From Chloroflexota bacterium (GTDB taxonomy: Bacteria; Chloroflexota; Anaerolineae; Anaerolineales; UBA4823), in NCBI GenBank assembly GCA_021849525.1, contig JAJZSS010000137.1, forward strand, positions 1 through 5,730: a DNA stretch of 5,730 nt. Reading direction: 5' to 3'. The notes beneath the pieces are model-generated. The model was not told the DNA's origin. It worked only from the letters and a program-made list of their open reading frames with translations, and made no database searches. Position numbers and translations under genes: made by a program. Shown here piece after piece: positions 5,402-5,730 of the stretch. The stretch's first letter is position 1. Every line of letters begins with the position of its first letter.

Positions 5402-5730
5402 ATGATCCAGACTCAGGACCTGAGCAAGCGGTTCGAAAATTTCCTGGCAGTCGATCGTGTATCCCTGGAGCTGGGCGCAGGGCAGGTGCTGGCGCTGTTG
5501 GGGCCGAATGGCGCCGGGAAAACAACCACCGTGCGCATGCTGACCTCGGTGCTGTATCCTACCGCCGGCTGGGCGCGGGTGGCAGGGTATGATGTCGCTG
5601 CTCAGCCGGCAGAAGTGCGCGCCCGGGTGGGCGTCCTGACCGAGCAGCATGGCCTGTACAGCCGCATGCGCGGCGATGAGTACCTGGATTTTTTCGGTCA
5701 GATCTATCATCTCTCCAAATCCCACCAGAT
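5402..5730 (+). CDS. ABC transporter ATP-binding protein, N-terminal part (cut by window edge)
   Basis: The first 109 residues of an ABC ATPase, running off the right edge. Walker A is GPNGAGKTT (34-42), followed by the V-R-M-L stretch and a strand-rich segment (VAGYDV, 60-65). The Q-loop region reads RVGVLTEQHGLYSRM (75-89), with Glu81 where many ABC ATPases have Gln; ABC-2 type exporters of the NatA sort also tend to have Glu here, so this looks like a subfamily mark rather than a defect. The signature motif, Walker B and H-loop lie beyond the window. It likely energises an ABC-2 permease encoded downstream; the substrate is unknown. The ATG at 5402 starts a typical N-terminus (MIQTQDLSKRF). 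The SD is poor: only GGGA directly before the ATG, or AAGAATGG at 5388-5395. It is separated from lgt by 176 nt with its own candidate promoter. Confidence 0.9.
   Translation, partial: MIQTQDLSKRFENFLAVDRVSLELGAGQVLALLGPNGAGKTTTVRMLTSVLYPTAGWARVAGYDVAAQPAEVRARVGVLTEQHGLYSRMRGDEYLDFFGQIYHLSKSHQ

Noticed and set aside
5642..5644. Glu81 instead of Gln in the ABC Q-loop as a sign of a dead ATPase
   Set aside because: NatA-like ABC-2 exporters commonly have Glu in this segment, so it is more likely normal for the subfamily.

Overview
The window reads as one co-oriented (+ strand) run of bacterial housekeeping and envelope genes: the tail of a signal-peptidase-like gene, an EamA/DMT transporter, a full FtsK/SpoIIIE DNA translocase, a CDP-alcohol phosphatidyltransferase, prolipoprotein diacylglyceryl transferase (lgt), and the start of an ABC-transporter ATPase that runs off the right edge. 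DNA is GC-rich with G/C-ending codons. The FtsK form (short linker between membrane domain and motor, a charged insertion in the alpha domain) and the overall gene content suggest a Chloroflexota bacterium, probably Anaerolineae-like. That assignment is from family resemblance by eye, not from a search.

Layout. 1-263: C-terminal remnant of an S26 signal peptidase whose reading frame is broken near the left edge. 301-1281: ten-helix DMT permease with a consensus TATAAT box just before its ATG. 1315-3648: ftsK, 33 nt downstream, with no visible Shine-Dalgarno. 3649-3747: intergenic region with a good sigma-70-type promoter (TTGACA, 17 nt, TAGCAT) whose -35 box lies between repeats. 3748-4377: CDP-alcohol phosphatidyltransferase with a complete catalytic motif. 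4419-5225: lgt, 41 nt downstream with its own SD, probably co-transcribed with the previous gene. 5226-5401: 176-nt intergenic region holding a perfect 34-bp palindrome just after lgt, smaller hairpins, a candidate promoter and a structured leader. 5402 to the end: ABC ATPase, partial. No stretch longer than 300 bases lacks a gene.

Functionally the genes centre on the cell envelope and division: FtsK pumps chromosome through the closing septum, the phosphatidyltransferase makes a phospholipid head group, Lgt uses phosphatidylglycerol to lipidate prolipoproteins, and the transporters sit in the same membrane. The three genes from ftsK to lgt appear to make two transcription units (ftsK; phosphatidyltransferase-lgt), with the palindrome closing the second.

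I found no evidence of a new defence, mobile or secretion system. The points most worth checking are the 34-bp palindrome, the replacement of the usual histidine in Lgt, the altered DNA-reading helix of the FtsK gamma domain, and the frame break in the signal-peptidase-like fragment.
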